NCBI RefSeq assembly: GCF_030866805.1
Contig: NZ_CP133019.1
Location: forward strand, 2,046,001 to 2,110,000
From: Microbacterium terrisoli
GTDB lineage: Bacteria > Actinomycetota > Actinomycetes > Actinomycetales > Microbacteriaceae
Length of the DNA: 64,000 nucleotides
Reading direction: 5' to 3'
The position numbers were made by a program, and so were the translations under genes. The notes beneath the pieces were generated by a model, which saw nothing but the letters and a program-made list of their open reading frames with translations, did no database searches and was not told the origin of the DNA. Below are positions 54,505 to 63,715 of the stretch, piece by piece (the first letter of the stretch is position 1; every line of letters begins with the position of its first letter).

Positions 54505-56103
54505 TCAGGCCAGAGTGATCAGATCGGCGTAGTCGCGACCCCAGATGTCTTCGACGCCGTCGGGCAGGATGAGCACCCGCTCGGGGTTCAGCGCCTCGAC
54601 AGCGCCCTCGTCGTGCGAGACCAGGACGACCGAGCCTTCGTAGTGCGCCAGTGCGCCGAGGATCTCCTCGCGCGAAGCCGGGTCGAGGTTGTTGGTCGGT
54701 TCGTCCAGCAGCAGCACGTTGGCGCTGGAGACGACGAGCGTTGCCAGCGACAGGCGCGTCTTCTCTCCGCCCGACAGCACCCGGGCGGGCTTGAGCACGT
54801 CGTCGCCGGTGAACAGGAACGAACCGAGCACCTTGCGGGCCTCGGTCGCGGTGATGTCGGGCGCGGCCGACATCATGTTCTCCAGCACCGACCGGTTCAC
54901 GTCGAGGTTCTCGTGCTCCTGGGCGTAGTAGCCGATCTTCAGCCCGTGTCCGGGTTCGACCTGTCCGGTGTCGGGCTTGTCCACACCTGCGAGAATGCGC
55001 AGCAGCGTCGTCTTGCCCGCGCCGTTCAGACCCAGCACGACCACCCTCGACCCACGGTCGATGGCCAGATCCACATCGGTGAAGATCTCCAGCGATCCGT
55101 ACGACTTCGACAGCCCCGAGGCCATCAACGGCGTCTTGCCGCACGGTGCCGGCTTGGGGAAGCGCAGCTTCGCGACCCGGTCGACCTGACGCACCTCGTC
55201 CAGGCCGCTGAGCAGCTTCTCGGCGCGGGCGATCATCTGGTGGGCGGCGGCGGCTTTGGTGGCCTTCGCGCCGAACTTTGCGGCTTGCTGCTGCAACGCG
55301 GTGGCCTTCTTCTCAGCGTTCGCCCGCTCCTTCTTGCGACGCTCCTCGTCGGCCACGCGCTGACGTTGGTAGTTCTTCCAGTTCATGTTGTAGATGTCGA
55401 TGACCTGACGGTTCGCGTCGAGGTAGAACACCCGATTCACCGTCTCGCCGACCAGTTCGACATCGTGGCTGATCACGATCAGCCCGCCCTTGTAGCTCTT
55501 GAGGAACTCCCGCAGCCACACGACACTGTCGGCGTCGAGGTGGTTGGTCGGCTCGTCGAGGATCATGGTCTCGGCATCCGAGAACAGGATGCGCGCCAGT
55601 TCGATACGGCGGCGCTGACCGCCCGAGAGGGTGCGCAGCGGCTGGTCGAGGATCCGGTCGGGCAGTGAGAGGTTGTGGGCGATGGATGCCGCTTCGGCTT
55701 CGGCTGCGTACCCGCCCAGGGTCTCGAAGCGCTCGGTGAGGTTCGAGTACCGCCGCATCGCGCGGGCCGCGTCATCCATGTCGTCTGAGGCCATCTGCTC
55801 AGATGCCTCGCGCATGCCGATCGCCAGAGAACCCAAGCCACGCGCGTCCAGAATGCGGGTGCGCGCGAGCATGTCGGGGTCGCCCGAGCGCGGGTCCTGC
55901 GGCAGGTAGCCGAGTTCGCCGGAGCGATCGACCTTGCCCTCGGAGGGCAGCAGGCCACCGGCGAGCACCTTCGTCAGAGTCGTCTTGCCCGCGCCATTGC
56001 GCCCGACGAGCCCGATCTTGTCGCCTGCGCCGACACGGAACGACACCTCGGACATGAGGATGCGCGCGCCCACGCGGATCTGCAGGTCGTGCACGGCAAG
56101 CAC
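54505..56103 (-). CDS. ABC-F family ATPase (translation factor type)
   Basis: A 532-residue protein with two ABC domains and no membrane segment. GTG 56103 is the best start (VLAVHDLQIRVGARILMSEV). Walker A copies are GLVGRNGAGKTTLTKVLAGG and VLGLNGAGKTTLLRILAGVD. Signatures are LSGGQRRRIELARILFSD and LSGGEKTRLSLATLVVSS, and the Walker B regions are TMILDEPTNHLDAD and LLLDEPTNNLDPASREE. Between them is the P-site tRNA interaction motif and a Lys/Glu-rich helix (residues 240-300). It acts on ribosomes, like EttA/Uup. A TATACT box lies upstream at 56165-56170. Confidence 0.92.
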   Translation of the reverse strand: MLAVHDLQIRVGARILMSEVSFRVGAGDKIGLVGRNGAGKTTLTKVLAGGLLPSEGKVDRSGELGYLPQDPRSGDPDMLARTRILDARGLGSLAIGMREASEQMASDDMDDAARAMRRYSNLTERFETLGGYAAEAEAASIAHNLSLPDRILDQPLRTLSGGQRRRIELARILFSDAETMILDEPTNHLDADSVVWLREFLKSYKGGLIVISHDVELVGETVNRVFYLDANRQVIDIYNMNWKNYQRQRVADEERRKKERANAEKKATALQQQAAKFGAKATKAAAAHQMIARAEKLLSGLDEVRQVDRVAKLRFPKPAPCGKTPLMASGLSKSYGSLEIFTDVDLAIDRGSRVVVLGLNGAGKTTLLRILAGVDKPDTGQVEPGHGLKIGYYAQEHENLDVNRSVLENMMSAAPDITATEARKVLGSFLFTGDDVLKPARVLSGGEKTRLSLATLVVSSANVLLLDEPTNNLDPASREEILGALAHYEGSVVLVSHDEGAVEALNPERVLILPDGVEDIWGRDYADLITLA

Positions 56104-56282
56104 AGTCGACGTCCGTTCGCTCGGTGGAGGGGGATCGGCCAGAAAACGGGCCAGCCTCCCAGTATAGTTCGCCCGGCGTCCGCCTCCCTGAACGTCGCCG
56201 CCACGAAGACCACCCTGAAGTATGACGCCGAAGGTACTGCAGAGGGATGTGTCCCCCTGCGCCATCCACCTACCGTTCTGGG

Positions 56283-56954
56283 GTGGACATCGTCAACGCC
56301 TTCCTCCTGACCGCAGCCGCCTCCCCATGGATGCTGCTGGTCATGTTCGCCGTCGCGGTGATCGACGCCGTCTTTCCTCCGATTCCCAGCGAGACCATCC
56401 TGGTCGCGGCGGCTGCGGCGCTGGCGGCGTCGGCCGCGGGCGGCGTGATCCCGCTGCTGTGCCTGGCGGCGGCGGCCGGCGCGGTGCTGGGTGACAATCT
56501 CGCCTACGGACTGGGTCGCGCGCTGGGCACGCGACGTTTCGGATGGATGCGGCAGCCCCGCGTGGTCGCCGCCCTCGACCGCGCGCAGCAGGCTCTCACC
56601 GAACGCGGCGCCGCGCTGATCATCGGTGCCCGCTACATCCCGGCGGGACGGGTCGCCGTGAACATGGCCGCCGGCGCCCTGCGCTACCGGTGGCGCACGT
56701 TCTTGCCGGTCAGCGTCGTGGCGGGAGTGAGTTGGGCCGCGTACGGCGCGGGCATCGGCGTGCTCGCCGGCAGCTGGGTTGCCCAGCAGCCGCTGGTGGC
56801 GAGTGTGATCGGGGTCGCACTGGCCATCACGATCGGCGTGACAGTGGATCAGCTCGCGGCCGTGCGCCGCCGCCGCGCACGAGCCCGTGCGGCGGAGCAG
56901 GCCGCGGCCGCGGCACAGACGAGGCGGGTGGAACTCGTTCCCGAGCACTGTTAG
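56283..56954 (+). CDS. DedA-family membrane protein
   Basis: A 223-residue integral membrane protein from GTG 56283; TACCGT ends 6 nt upstream. VMFAVAVIDAVFPPIPSETI is the DedA re-entrant motif (FPPIPSE), GDNLAYGLGRALGTRRFGWM and GARYIPAGRVAVNMAAGALR the second conserved stretch with R-x-x-P-x-x-R. Five or six helices predicted, with a basic C-terminal tail. DedA proteins flip undecaprenyl-phosphate or phospholipids across the membrane. Divergent from the ABC-F gene. Confidence 0.9.
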   Translation: MDIVNAFLLTAAASPWMLLVMFAVAVIDAVFPPIPSETILVAAAAALAASAAGGVIPLLCLAAAAGAVLGDNLAYGLGRALGTRRFGWMRQPRVVAALDRAQQALTERGAALIIGARYIPAGRVAVNMAAGALRYRWRTFLPVSVVAGVSWAAYGAGIGVLAGSWVAQQPLVASVIGVALAITIGVTVDQLAAVRRRRARARAAEQAAAAAQTRRVELVPEHC

Positions 56955-56967
56955 GGTGTGACCCGCA

Positions 56968-58131
56968 TCAGCCGGCTGAGACCAGGCTTCCGATCCGTTC
57001 CACGGCCTCGCGCAGCACCGCCGGCGAGCAGCCGATGTTGATGCGCACGTGGCCCTTGCCCTGCACCCCGAACATGGGGCCGAAATGCAACGCCACCTTC
57101 GCTTCGCGCAGGATCTTGCGCGCCGGGTTGTCGCCCCAGCCGAGCTCGCGCAGGTCCACCCACGCGAGGTACCCCGCGTCGGGCATGCGATAGCGCGCTC
57201 CGGGGACGTGCTCGGTCAGCAGGTCGGCCAGCAGCCGCCGGTTCGCGTCGAGCGTCGCCAGCAGGCTGTCCAGCCACGGGTCGCTCTCCGGCGCGAACGC
57301 CGCGACCCCGGCCACCGCCCCGAACAGTCCGGTGCGCCACTCGACCTCGTCGGGCAAAGCGTTCACGACCTTCGCCGTCGCGGCGTCCGCCGTCACCATC
57401 AGCGCGCATTTGAGACCGGCCAGGTTGAACGCCTTGCTCGCGCTGGTCACCGCGAACCCCACGCGGGCGGCGGCATCGGATGCCGCCAGGAACGGCGTGA
57501 AAACGACTCCCGGCTGCGTCAACGGCGCATGGATCTCATCGCTGATCACGTGCGCGCCATATCGCTCGGCGATCTCGGCCAGCCCTGCCAGGCTCTCGCG
57601 GGAGTGCGCCGTTCCCGTGGGATTGTGCGGGTTGCACAAGAGCACCGCCCGCGCGCCGGCGGCCAGAGCAGCCTCGATTCCCGCCAGATCGAGCGCAGGC
57701 CCTGCCGCGCCCTCCGTCAGCGGCACACGCTCGACCACTCCGCCCGCTTCGGGCACGGTGTCGTAGAACGGCGGATACACCGGCGGGGTGACCACCACGC
57801 GGTCACCGGGCTCGATGACCGCACGCAGCACCTCGACGACGCCCATCATGACGTCGCACGTCGAGCGCACCCTGGCGGGATCGACATCCCACCCCAGGCG
57901 GCGCTGCGCGAACGACGCGAACGCCTCACGGATGCCGGGATCCGGCGGTGTGTAGCCGGTGTCGCCCAGCGCCACCGCGGTGTTCAAGCGCGCGGTGATC
58001 GCCGGAGCCAGCGCGAAGTCGGTCTCGGCGACGAACAGCGGCAGCACGTCGGCCGGATACTTGCGCCATTTGGTGCTGGAACGCTGCCGCAGCTGATCGA
58101 TCGGAAGGGCTTCGAGGACGGTGACGGTCAC
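56968..58131 (-). CDS. MalY/PatB-family aminotransferase (C-S lyase)
   Basis: A 387-residue fold-type I PLP enzyme from GTG 58131, with TAGGCT ending 6 nt upstream. SSTKWRKYPADVLPLFVAET is the family N-terminus, CNPHNPTGTAHSRESLAGLA the conserved Asn, VISDEIHAPLTQPGVVFTPF the Asp-Glu-Ile-His motif, and FAVTSASKAFNLAGLKCAL the Schiff-base Lys. MalY/PatB enzymes cleave cystathionine or other cysteine S-conjugates, releasing a thiol. It lies after the suf genes but has its own promoter, and it is not a cysteine desulfurase. Confidence 0.88.
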   Translation of the reverse strand: MTVTVLEALPIDQLRQRSSTKWRKYPADVLPLFVAETDFALAPAITARLNTAVALGDTGYTPPDPGIREAFASFAQRRLGWDVDPARVRSTCDVMMGVVEVLRAVIEPGDRVVVTPPVYPPFYDTVPEAGGVVERVPLTEGAAGPALDLAGIEAALAAGARAVLLCNPHNPTGTAHSRESLAGLAEIAERYGAHVISDEIHAPLTQPGVVFTPFLAASDAAARVGFAVTSASKAFNLAGLKCALMVTADAATAKVVNALPDEVEWRTGLFGAVAGVAAFAPESDPWLDSLLATLDANRRLLADLLTEHVPGARYRMPDAGYLAWVDLRELGWGDNPARKILREAKVALHFGPMFGVQGKGHVRINIGCSPAVLREAVERIGSLVSAG

Positions 58132-58191
58132 CCCACGAGCCTACCGACGCACGCGAACAGCGTCCGCGCCGACGTCACGGTTCGACTCGCG

Positions 58192-58521
58192 TCAGATCGC
58201 GAACCCGAGCGCGCGCATCATGTCACGCCCGTCGTCGGTGATCTTCTCGGGACCCCACGGCGGCATCCAGACCCAGTTGATGCGGAATCGTTCGACGACG
58301 TCGTCCAGCGCCTGCGCCGTCTGCTCTTCGATCACGTCGGTGAGCGGGCAGCCCGCACTGGTCAGCGTCATGTGGACGATCAGCGCATCGTTCTCGTCAT
58401 CCCAGGCAAGGTCATAGATGAGACCGAGATCGACGACGTTGATCCCCAGCTCGGGGTCCATGACGTCTTTCAGTGCCTCGGTGACCTCGTCGTACTTCTC
58501 GGGTGTGAGGGTCGCGCTCAT
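58192..58521 (-). CDS. sufT: SufT/MIP18-family Fe-S assembly factor (DUF59)
   Basis: A 109-residue protein. EVTEALKDVMDPELGINVVD and LGLIYDLAWDD are the DUF59 signature, and LTSAGCPLTDVIEEQTAQAL has the invariant Cys. It helps mature Fe-S clusters downstream of the SufBCD scaffold. A -10-like TAGACT ends 6 nt before ATG and lies in the short gap after sufC, so it may also be transcribed alone. Confidence 0.93.
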   Translation of the reverse strand: MSATLTPEKYDEVTEALKDVMDPELGINVVDLGLIYDLAWDDENDALIVHMTLTSAGCPLTDVIEEQTAQALDDVVERFRINWVWMPPWGPEKITDDGRDMMRALGFAI

Positions 58522-58530
58522 GCTTCGAGT

Positions 58531-59331
58531 CTACGCATCGATCTCGGCGAGCGGGTCGAGGTCGCCCTCGGGCTCCGGCTCGCCTTCGAGGTAACGGTCG
58601 TAGCCCTCTTCTTCAAGGCGGTCGGCCAGCTCCGGCCCGCCTTCTTCGGCAACCCGGCCCTTGACGAGCACGTGCACGAAGTCCGGGTGGATGTAGCGCA
58701 GGATCCGGGTGTAGTGCGTGATCAGCAGCACTCCCAGGTTCGTCGCCTCCTTGGCGCGATTCACGCCCTCCGAGACGATCTTCAGCGCATCGACGTCCAG
58801 ACCCGAGTCGGTCTCGTCGAGGATCGCGATCTTCGGCTGCAGCAGCTCCAGCTGCAGGATCTCGTGGCGCTTCTTCTCGCCGCCCGAGAAGCCCTCGTTC
58901 ACGTTGCGCTGTGCGAACTTCGCGTCCATGCGCAGGTTCTTCATGGCCTGCTTGACCTCTTTGCTCCACGTGCGCACCGCGGGAGCCTCGCCGTCGACGG
59001 CGGTCTTGGCCGTGCGCAGGAAGTTCGTCACGGTCACGCCCGGGATCTCCACCGGGTACTGCATCGCCAGGAACAGGCCGGCGCGTGCGCGCTCGTCGAC
59101 GGTCATGGCCAGAACGTCCTCGCCGTCGAACGTGATCGAGCCGCCGGTGACCTTGTACTTCGGGTGGCCGGCGATCGTGTAGGCCAGCGTCGACTTGCCC
59201 GAGCCGTTCGGGCCCATGATGGCGTGCGTCTCGCCGGTGCGAATCGTGAGGGTGACACCGTTGAGGATCGGCGTGACGCCGGATTCGGTCTCGACGGTCA
59301 CGTGCAGGTCGCGGATCTCCAGGACTGACAT
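58531..59331 (-). CDS. sufC: Fe-S cluster assembly ATPase SufC
   Basis: A 266-residue ABC-type ATPase. GAAGGA precedes ATG 59331 (MSVLEIRDLHVTVETESGV). THAIMGPNGSGKSTLAYTIA is Walker A, GFSGGEKKRHEILQLELLQP the signature, IAILDETDSGLDVDALKIVS Walker B, and LLITHYTRILRYIHPDFVHV the switch. SufC drives cluster assembly on SufB/SufD. The acidic C-terminal extension EGEPEPEGDLDPLAEID is longer than in E. coli. Confidence 0.96.
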   Translation of the reverse strand: MSVLEIRDLHVTVETESGVTPILNGVTLTIRTGETHAIMGPNGSGKSTLAYTIAGHPKYKVTGGSITFDGEDVLAMTVDERARAGLFLAMQYPVEIPGVTVTNFLRTAKTAVDGEAPAVRTWSKEVKQAMKNLRMDAKFAQRNVNEGFSGGEKKRHEILQLELLQPKIAILDETDSGLDVDALKIVSEGVNRAKEATNLGVLLITHYTRILRYIHPDFVHVLVKGRVAEEGGPELADRLEEEGYDRYLEGEPEPEGDLDPLAEIDA

Positions 59332-59371
59332 TGATTTTCCTTCGTGAAAGCGTGTGGTGACGGTGCCGGGC

Positions 59372-59701
59372 TCAGGCCACGGCCTTGGTGACGGCGGGGT
59401 CGATGAGAACATCGTCGCCGTCGATCTGAACGACATACACCGGCACCGGTTCGTATGCGGGCAGATTCAGCGCGGCGCCGGTGCGCAGCGAGAAGCGCGA
59501 GCCATGGGCCCAGCACTCCACGGTGTCGTCCTCGACGAACCCCTCGGACAGAGAGACCTCGCCGTGCGTGCATGTGTCGCCGATCGCGTGCACGTCGCCG
59601 GCTGAGTCGAGCACGACGCAGATCGGCACGTCATCCAGAACGACCTTCAGGGGCTGGTCCTGCACGAGCTCGCTGAGTGCACAGGCCCGCGCAGCGCTCA
59701 T
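59372..59701 (-). CDS. Rieske-type [2Fe-2S] ferredoxin in suf operon
   Basis: A 109-residue Rieske domain protein. The cluster ligands are in IGDTCTHGEVSLSEGFVEDD (CxH) and ECWAHGSRFSLRTGAALNLP (CxxH), so both cysteines and both histidines are present. Similar to the small ferredoxin subunits of non-heme oxygenases, but here it lies between sufD (4-bp overlap) and sufC (40-bp gap), so it probably supplies electrons for cluster assembly or acts as a recipient. That role is inference. Confidence 0.9.
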   Translation of the reverse strand: MSAARACALSELVQDQPLKVVLDDVPICVVLDSAGDVHAIGDTCTHGEVSLSEGFVEDDTVECWAHGSRFSLRTGAALNLPAYEPVPVYVVQIDGDDVLIDPAVTKAVA

Positions 59702-60939
59702 GCCGTCGCCTCGGCGGGCGCCAGCATCTCGTCGTCGGCCAGTTCGCGCTCGATGTGCGAGATCAGCTGCGTCTCAAGCGAGGGGATGCCGATGCGCTGG
59801 ATGACCTCGCTGAGGAATCCGAGCACGACCAGGCGACGGGCTTCGAGCTCGCTGATCCCACGAGCCTGCAGGTAGAACAGCTGCTCGTCGTCGAAGCGAC
59901 CCGTGGCACTGGCGTGACCGGCACCGCGGATGTCTCCGATCTCGATCTCGAGGTTCGGGATCGAGTCCGCGCGTGCGCCCGGCGTCAGAGCCAGGTTGCG
60001 GTTGGCCTCGTACGAGTCGGTGTCGACGGCGTTGCGCCCGATCAGCACGTCGCCGACCCACACGGTGTGCGCGTCGGTCCCCTGCAGCGCGGTCTTGTAG
60101 AGCACGTTGGCACGGGTGGCCACGCCCTCATGGTGTACGAACACCTGGCTCTCCAGGTGCTGCCCGGCGTCGCAGAAGCCGACGCCGTAGACGTCGGCGT
60201 GCGACCCCGCGCCGGCCAGCAGGATGCTGGGGTTGACCCGCACCAGGTCGCCGCCGAAGCTGACGACGAAGTGGCGCAGCGACGCATCCTTGGCCACGAC
60301 AGCCTGGTGGGACGCTGCGTGCACGGCATCGCGATCCCAGTCCTGCACGGCGATCACGGTCAGACGCGCGCCCTCACGGACGAGGATCTCGACGTTCTGC
60401 GCGTACTGCGCCGCCCCGCTGTGGTTGAGCACGACGGTGGCCTGGCTGTTGGCCTCGGCCTCGATCACGAGGTGGGCGTCGGCGCGGTCATGAGCACTCG
60501 TGCCGGTGATGGACACCGTGATCGGCTCGGCGACCTCTTCACCGCGCGGCACGCGCACGTGCAGCGCCTGGCTCGAACCCTGCCATGCCACTGCCGAGAC
60601 GACGTCTTCGGGGCGGAACGTCTCACCGCGGGGTGCGACGCCGATGGCCAGCGGAGGCTGCACGAAGCGCTCGTCGCTGACTTCGTACTGCACGGCGTCA
60701 TCGCCTGTGGCGACCGCGAACAGGGGCCGCACGCGGGCGATCGGCGTGTGCTTCCAGTTCACCTCGTGCCCGTTCGGCTCGCCGAAGTCGGCGGGCTCGA
60801 ACGAGTGCGGGCGCTCGGAGCGCGTCTGCACCGGCGCTTCGTAGGTGCGCAGCAGCTGCGCCGCGGGGTCGATGTGGGCGTGGTTGTCTTCCGTCCGAGC
60901 GGCGGGAACCTGCTCGGACGCTGTCGTCGTGGCCGCCAT
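59698..60939 (-). CDS. sufD: Fe-S cluster assembly protein SufD
   Basis: A 413-residue beta-helix protein. VRVNPSILLAGAGSHADVYG and ESQVFVHHEGVATRANVLYK (the histidine-containing strand used in cluster formation), then NLALTPGARADSIPNLEIE and GDIRGAGHASATGRFDDEQL, are typical SufB/SufD core repeats. C-terminus RRLVVLGFLSEVIQRI. It pairs with SufB and SufC to build [4Fe-4S] clusters. It begins directly after the sufB stop. Confidence 0.95.
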   Translation of the reverse strand: MAATTTASEQVPAARTEDNHAHIDPAAQLLRTYEAPVQTRSERPHSFEPADFGEPNGHEVNWKHTPIARVRPLFAVATGDDAVQYEVSDERFVQPPLAIGVAPRGETFRPEDVVSAVAWQGSSQALHVRVPRGEEVAEPITVSITGTSAHDRADAHLVIEAEANSQATVVLNHSGAAQYAQNVEILVREGARLTVIAVQDWDRDAVHAASHQAVVAKDASLRHFVVSFGGDLVRVNPSILLAGAGSHADVYGVGFCDAGQHLESQVFVHHEGVATRANVLYKTALQGTDAHTVWVGDVLIGRNAVDTDSYEANRNLALTPGARADSIPNLEIEIGDIRGAGHASATGRFDDEQLFYLQARGISELEARRLVVLGFLSEVIQRIGIPSLETQLISHIERELADDEMLAPAEATA

Positions 60940-62358
60940 CTAGCCGACCGATCCTTCCATGCCCATCTCGATGAGCTTGTTCAATTCCAACGCGTATTCC
61001 ATGGGCAGCTCACGCGCGATCGGCTCGATGAAGCCGCGCACGATCATCGCCATCGCCTCGTCTTCGGGCATGCCGCGCGACTGCAGATAGAACAGCTGCT
61101 CGGCACTGACCTTCGACACCGTCGCCTCGTGACCGAGTTCTGCGTCGTCGACCCGGATGTCGATCGCGGGGTAGGTGTCAGAGCGCGACATGGTGTCCAC
61201 CAGCAGGGCATCGCAGCGCACGGTGTTGGCCGCGTGGTGCGCGGTCGGCTCGACCCGCACCTCGCCGCGGTAACCCGAGCGCCCACCACCGCGGGCGATC
61301 GACTTGGACACGATCGAGGACTGCGTGTACGGCGCCAGGTGAATCATCTTCGCGCCGGCATCCTGGTGCTGGCCGGGACCGGCGAAGGCCACCGACAGGG
61401 TCTCGCCCTTGGCGTGCTCGCCGGCGAGGTAGATCGACGGGTACTTCATGGTCACCTTGGATCCGATGTTGCCGTCGACCCATTCCATCGTGGCGCCCTC
61501 GTGCGCGATCGCACGCTTGGTGACCAGGTTGTAGACGTTGTTCGACCAGTTCTGGATCGTCGTGTACCGCACGCGTGCGTTCTTCTTCACGACGATCTCG
61601 ACGACGGCCGAGTGCAGCGAGTCCGACTTGTACACGGGAGCCGTGCAGCCCTCGATGTAGTGGACGTACGAGCCCTCGTCGGCGATGATCAGCGTCCGCT
61701 CGAACTGACCCATGTTCTCGGTGTTGATGCGGAAGTACGCCTGCAGCGGGATCTCGACGTGCACGCCCGGCGGCACGTAGACGAACGAGCCGCCCGACCA
61801 CACCGCGGTGTTCAGCGCGGCGAACTTGTTGTCGCCGGCCGGGATGATCGTGCCGAAGTATTCCTCGAAGAACTCGGGGTGCTCGCGAAGTCCGGTGTCG
61901 GTGTCGGTGAAGATGACTCCCTGCGCCTCCAGATCCTCACGGATCTGGCGGTACACGACCTCGGACTCGTACTGTGCCGTCACACCGGCGACCAGGCGCT
62001 GGCGCTCGGCCTCGGGGATGCCGAGCCGCTCATACGTGTTGCGGATGTCTTCGGGGAGGTCTTCCCAGGTCTCGGCCTGGCCCTCGGTCGAGCGCACGAA
62101 GTACTTGATGTGGTCGAAGTCGATCTCACTGAGATCGGCGCCCCACGTCGGCATCGGTTTGCGTTCGAACAGCTTCAGGCCCTTGAGCCGGCTGCGCAGC
62201 ATCCACTCGGGCTCGTTCTTCAGCTGCGAGATTCCGCGTACAACGGACTCGGTCAGGCCGCGCTGGGCGATGGCACCGGCGGCATCGGCGTCGTGCCAGC
62301 CGAATTCGTACACCCCCAGGCCATCGAGTTCCGGGCGTTCGATCAGAACATCAGACAT
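60940..62358 (-). CDS. sufB: Fe-S cluster assembly scaffold SufB
   Basis: A 472-residue scaffold. ATG 62358 is preferred; an upstream GTG at 62370 is too close to its AGGAGA site. [60 protein letters not shown] (Cys), STIQ-like [20 protein letters not shown] and [18 protein letters not shown] segment ([20 protein letters not shown]) cover the family blocks. It is the platform on which SufS-derived sulfur and iron combine. First gene of the leftward suf operon, divergent from ctaA. No SufR-type regulator gene is adjacent. Confidence 0.96.
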   Translation of the reverse strand: MSDVLIERPELDGLGVYEFGWHDADAAGAIAQRGLTESVVRGISQLKNEPEWMLRSRLKGLKLFERKPMPTWGADLSEIDFDHIKYFVRSTEGQAETWEDLPEDIRNTYERLGIPEAERQRLVAGVTAQYESEVVYRQIREDLEAQGVIFTDTDTGLREHPEFFEEYFGTIIPAGDNKFAALNTAVWSGGSFVYVPPGVHVEIPLQAYFRINTENMGQFERTLIIADEGSYVHYIEGCTAPVYKSDSLHSAVVEIVVKKNARVRYTTIQNWSNNVYNLVTKRAIAHEGATMEWVDGNIGSKVTMKYPSIYLAGEHAKGETLSVAFAGPGQHQDAGAKMIHLAPYTQSSIVSKSIARGGGRSGYRGEVRVEPTAHHAANTVRCDALLVDTMSRSDTYPAIDIRVDDAELGHEATVSKVSAEQLFYLQSRGMPEDEAMAMIVRGFIEPIARELPMEYALELNKLIEMGMEGSVG

Positions 62359-62610
62359 GACGTCACACACTCTCCTCTTCGGACCGCTACGGTGTCATCC
62401 GTCCCGGCAACTCAGTCCCCCACGGGAGTGGTGGGGGTGGATGCCGCTTCTCGGGCCCCGCTCTTCAGACGCGATCAGCACGCCTAGACTGTCAGGGATG
62501 CGCTCCGCAGGTGCGGTGCATCCGACCCCTCGATTCTATAGGGTCCCTGCGACCGGCGGGCCGGACCCATCCCGCGACGCGCTGCGGACCGGCCTGGAGG
62601 CAGCATCCCG

Positions 62611-63537
62611 ATGTCCACGCAAACGACCACCCCCTCGCGCCCGACACTGCGCCGGCGGATCTGGGAGTGGCTGCCCGACAGCGTGGATCGCCGGGTACGG
62701 GTGGCGGCCTGGATCTCGTTCATCACCGAAGTGCTCATCATCGGCACCGGCGGTGCGGTGCGGCTGACCGGGTCGGGCCTGGGCTGCGAATGGCCGCTGT
62801 GCACGCCGGACTCGCTCGTGCCGCTGCCGGGCATGGGCCTGCACTCCTACATCGAGTTCGGCAACCGGCTCATGACCGGTGTGGTGGGGCTGGCCGCCCT
62901 CGCCGTGCTGCTGCTGATCCTGCGGATCCGCCGCGACCGGCGCGATCTGTACACCATCGCGTGGATCGTGATCGGCGGCATCCTCGCGCAGGCGGTCGTG
63001 GGCGGCATCACGGTTCTCACCGGACTGAACGCGTGGATCGTGGGCTTCCACTTCCTCGCGACGCTGGCCCTGGTGGGACTGACCGCGGCGTTCGTGGTGC
63101 GCGCCTATGACGAGCGCGGACCGCGTGTCGCCGCCGTGCCGCGCTGGTACGCGATCCTCACCCACATCACCTCGGTCGCGCTCGTGCTGACCCTTCTGAT
63201 CGGCGTGCTGACCACGGCATCCGGCCCGCATTCTGGCGACCAGCGCGTCGTACGGCACCTGCTCAACCCCGAGATCATGGCCCACGTGCACTCGATCCCC
63301 GGCTACACGCTGCTCGTGCTCGTGGTCGTGCTCATGGCCGTCGCCTCTGTGCAGAGGCTGCCCACCAGGCCGTGGCTGCTCAGTCTGCTGGTGCTGCTGC
63401 TGGTGCAGATCCCGCTGGGGATCTATCAGGCCGACGAGGGGCTTCCCGCCCTGGCCGTCGGCATCCACATGATCATCGCGGGACTGTCGGTGGCCGCGAT
63501 GACCGTCGTGGTGCTGCGCCTGAAGCGACACGCCTGA
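62611..63537 (+). CDS. ctaA: Heme A synthase (COX15/CtaA)
   Basis: A 308-residue membrane enzyme with about eight helices. GGAGG precedes ATG 62611 at nine nt. GGAVRLTGSGLGCEWPLCTP has the conserved Cys pair (C-x5-C, GCEWPLC) seen in actinobacterial and Bacillus CtaA. Heme-ligand histidines are in GMGLHSYIEFGNRLM, WIVGFHFLATLALV, EIMAHVHSIPGYTLL and AVGIHMIIAGLSVAA. It oxidises the C8 methyl of heme O to formyl, giving heme A for cytochrome aa3. The SURF1 gene elsewhere in the window serves the same oxidase. Confidence 0.95.
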   Translation: MSTQTTTPSRPTLRRRIWEWLPDSVDRRVRVAAWISFITEVLIIGTGGAVRLTGSGLGCEWPLCTPDSLVPLPGMGLHSYIEFGNRLMTGVVGLAALAVLLLILRIRRDRRDLYTIAWIVIGGILAQAVVGGITVLTGLNAWIVGFHFLATLALVGLTAAFVVRAYDERGPRVAAVPRWYAILTHITSVALVLTLLIGVLTTASGPHSGDQRVVRHLLNPEIMAHVHSIPGYTLLVLVVVLMAVASVQRLPTRPWLLSLLVLLLVQIPLGIYQADEGLPALAVGIHMIIAGLSVAAMTVVVLRLKRHA

Positions 63538-63715
63538 CCCCACCGGCGGCGGCCGAGCCGCGAGGGGCGCGGCGACCGGGCCGCACTCGGTCACACACGT
63601 TCTCCGCCACCGGCGGATCGCTATGCTGGAACCACACGTGCGCCCTGCGCCGGACCCTGCCGTGGCGACGCTGCACTCTCGGGTGCCGGGCGCCCAACCT
63701 GTGAAAGGCGGCCTC

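Noticed and set aside
62417..62437. Hairpin CCCCCAC/GTGGGGG between sufB and ctaA
   Set aside because: Seven-base stem in G+C-rich divergent leader DNA; no Fur/SufR-type consensus or T-tract, so I could not assign a role.
59677..62487. Plus-strand open frame of more than 900 codons opposite sufD and sufB
   Set aside because: It is the antisense shadow of two certain suf genes with strong third-position G+C; no domain is recognisable.
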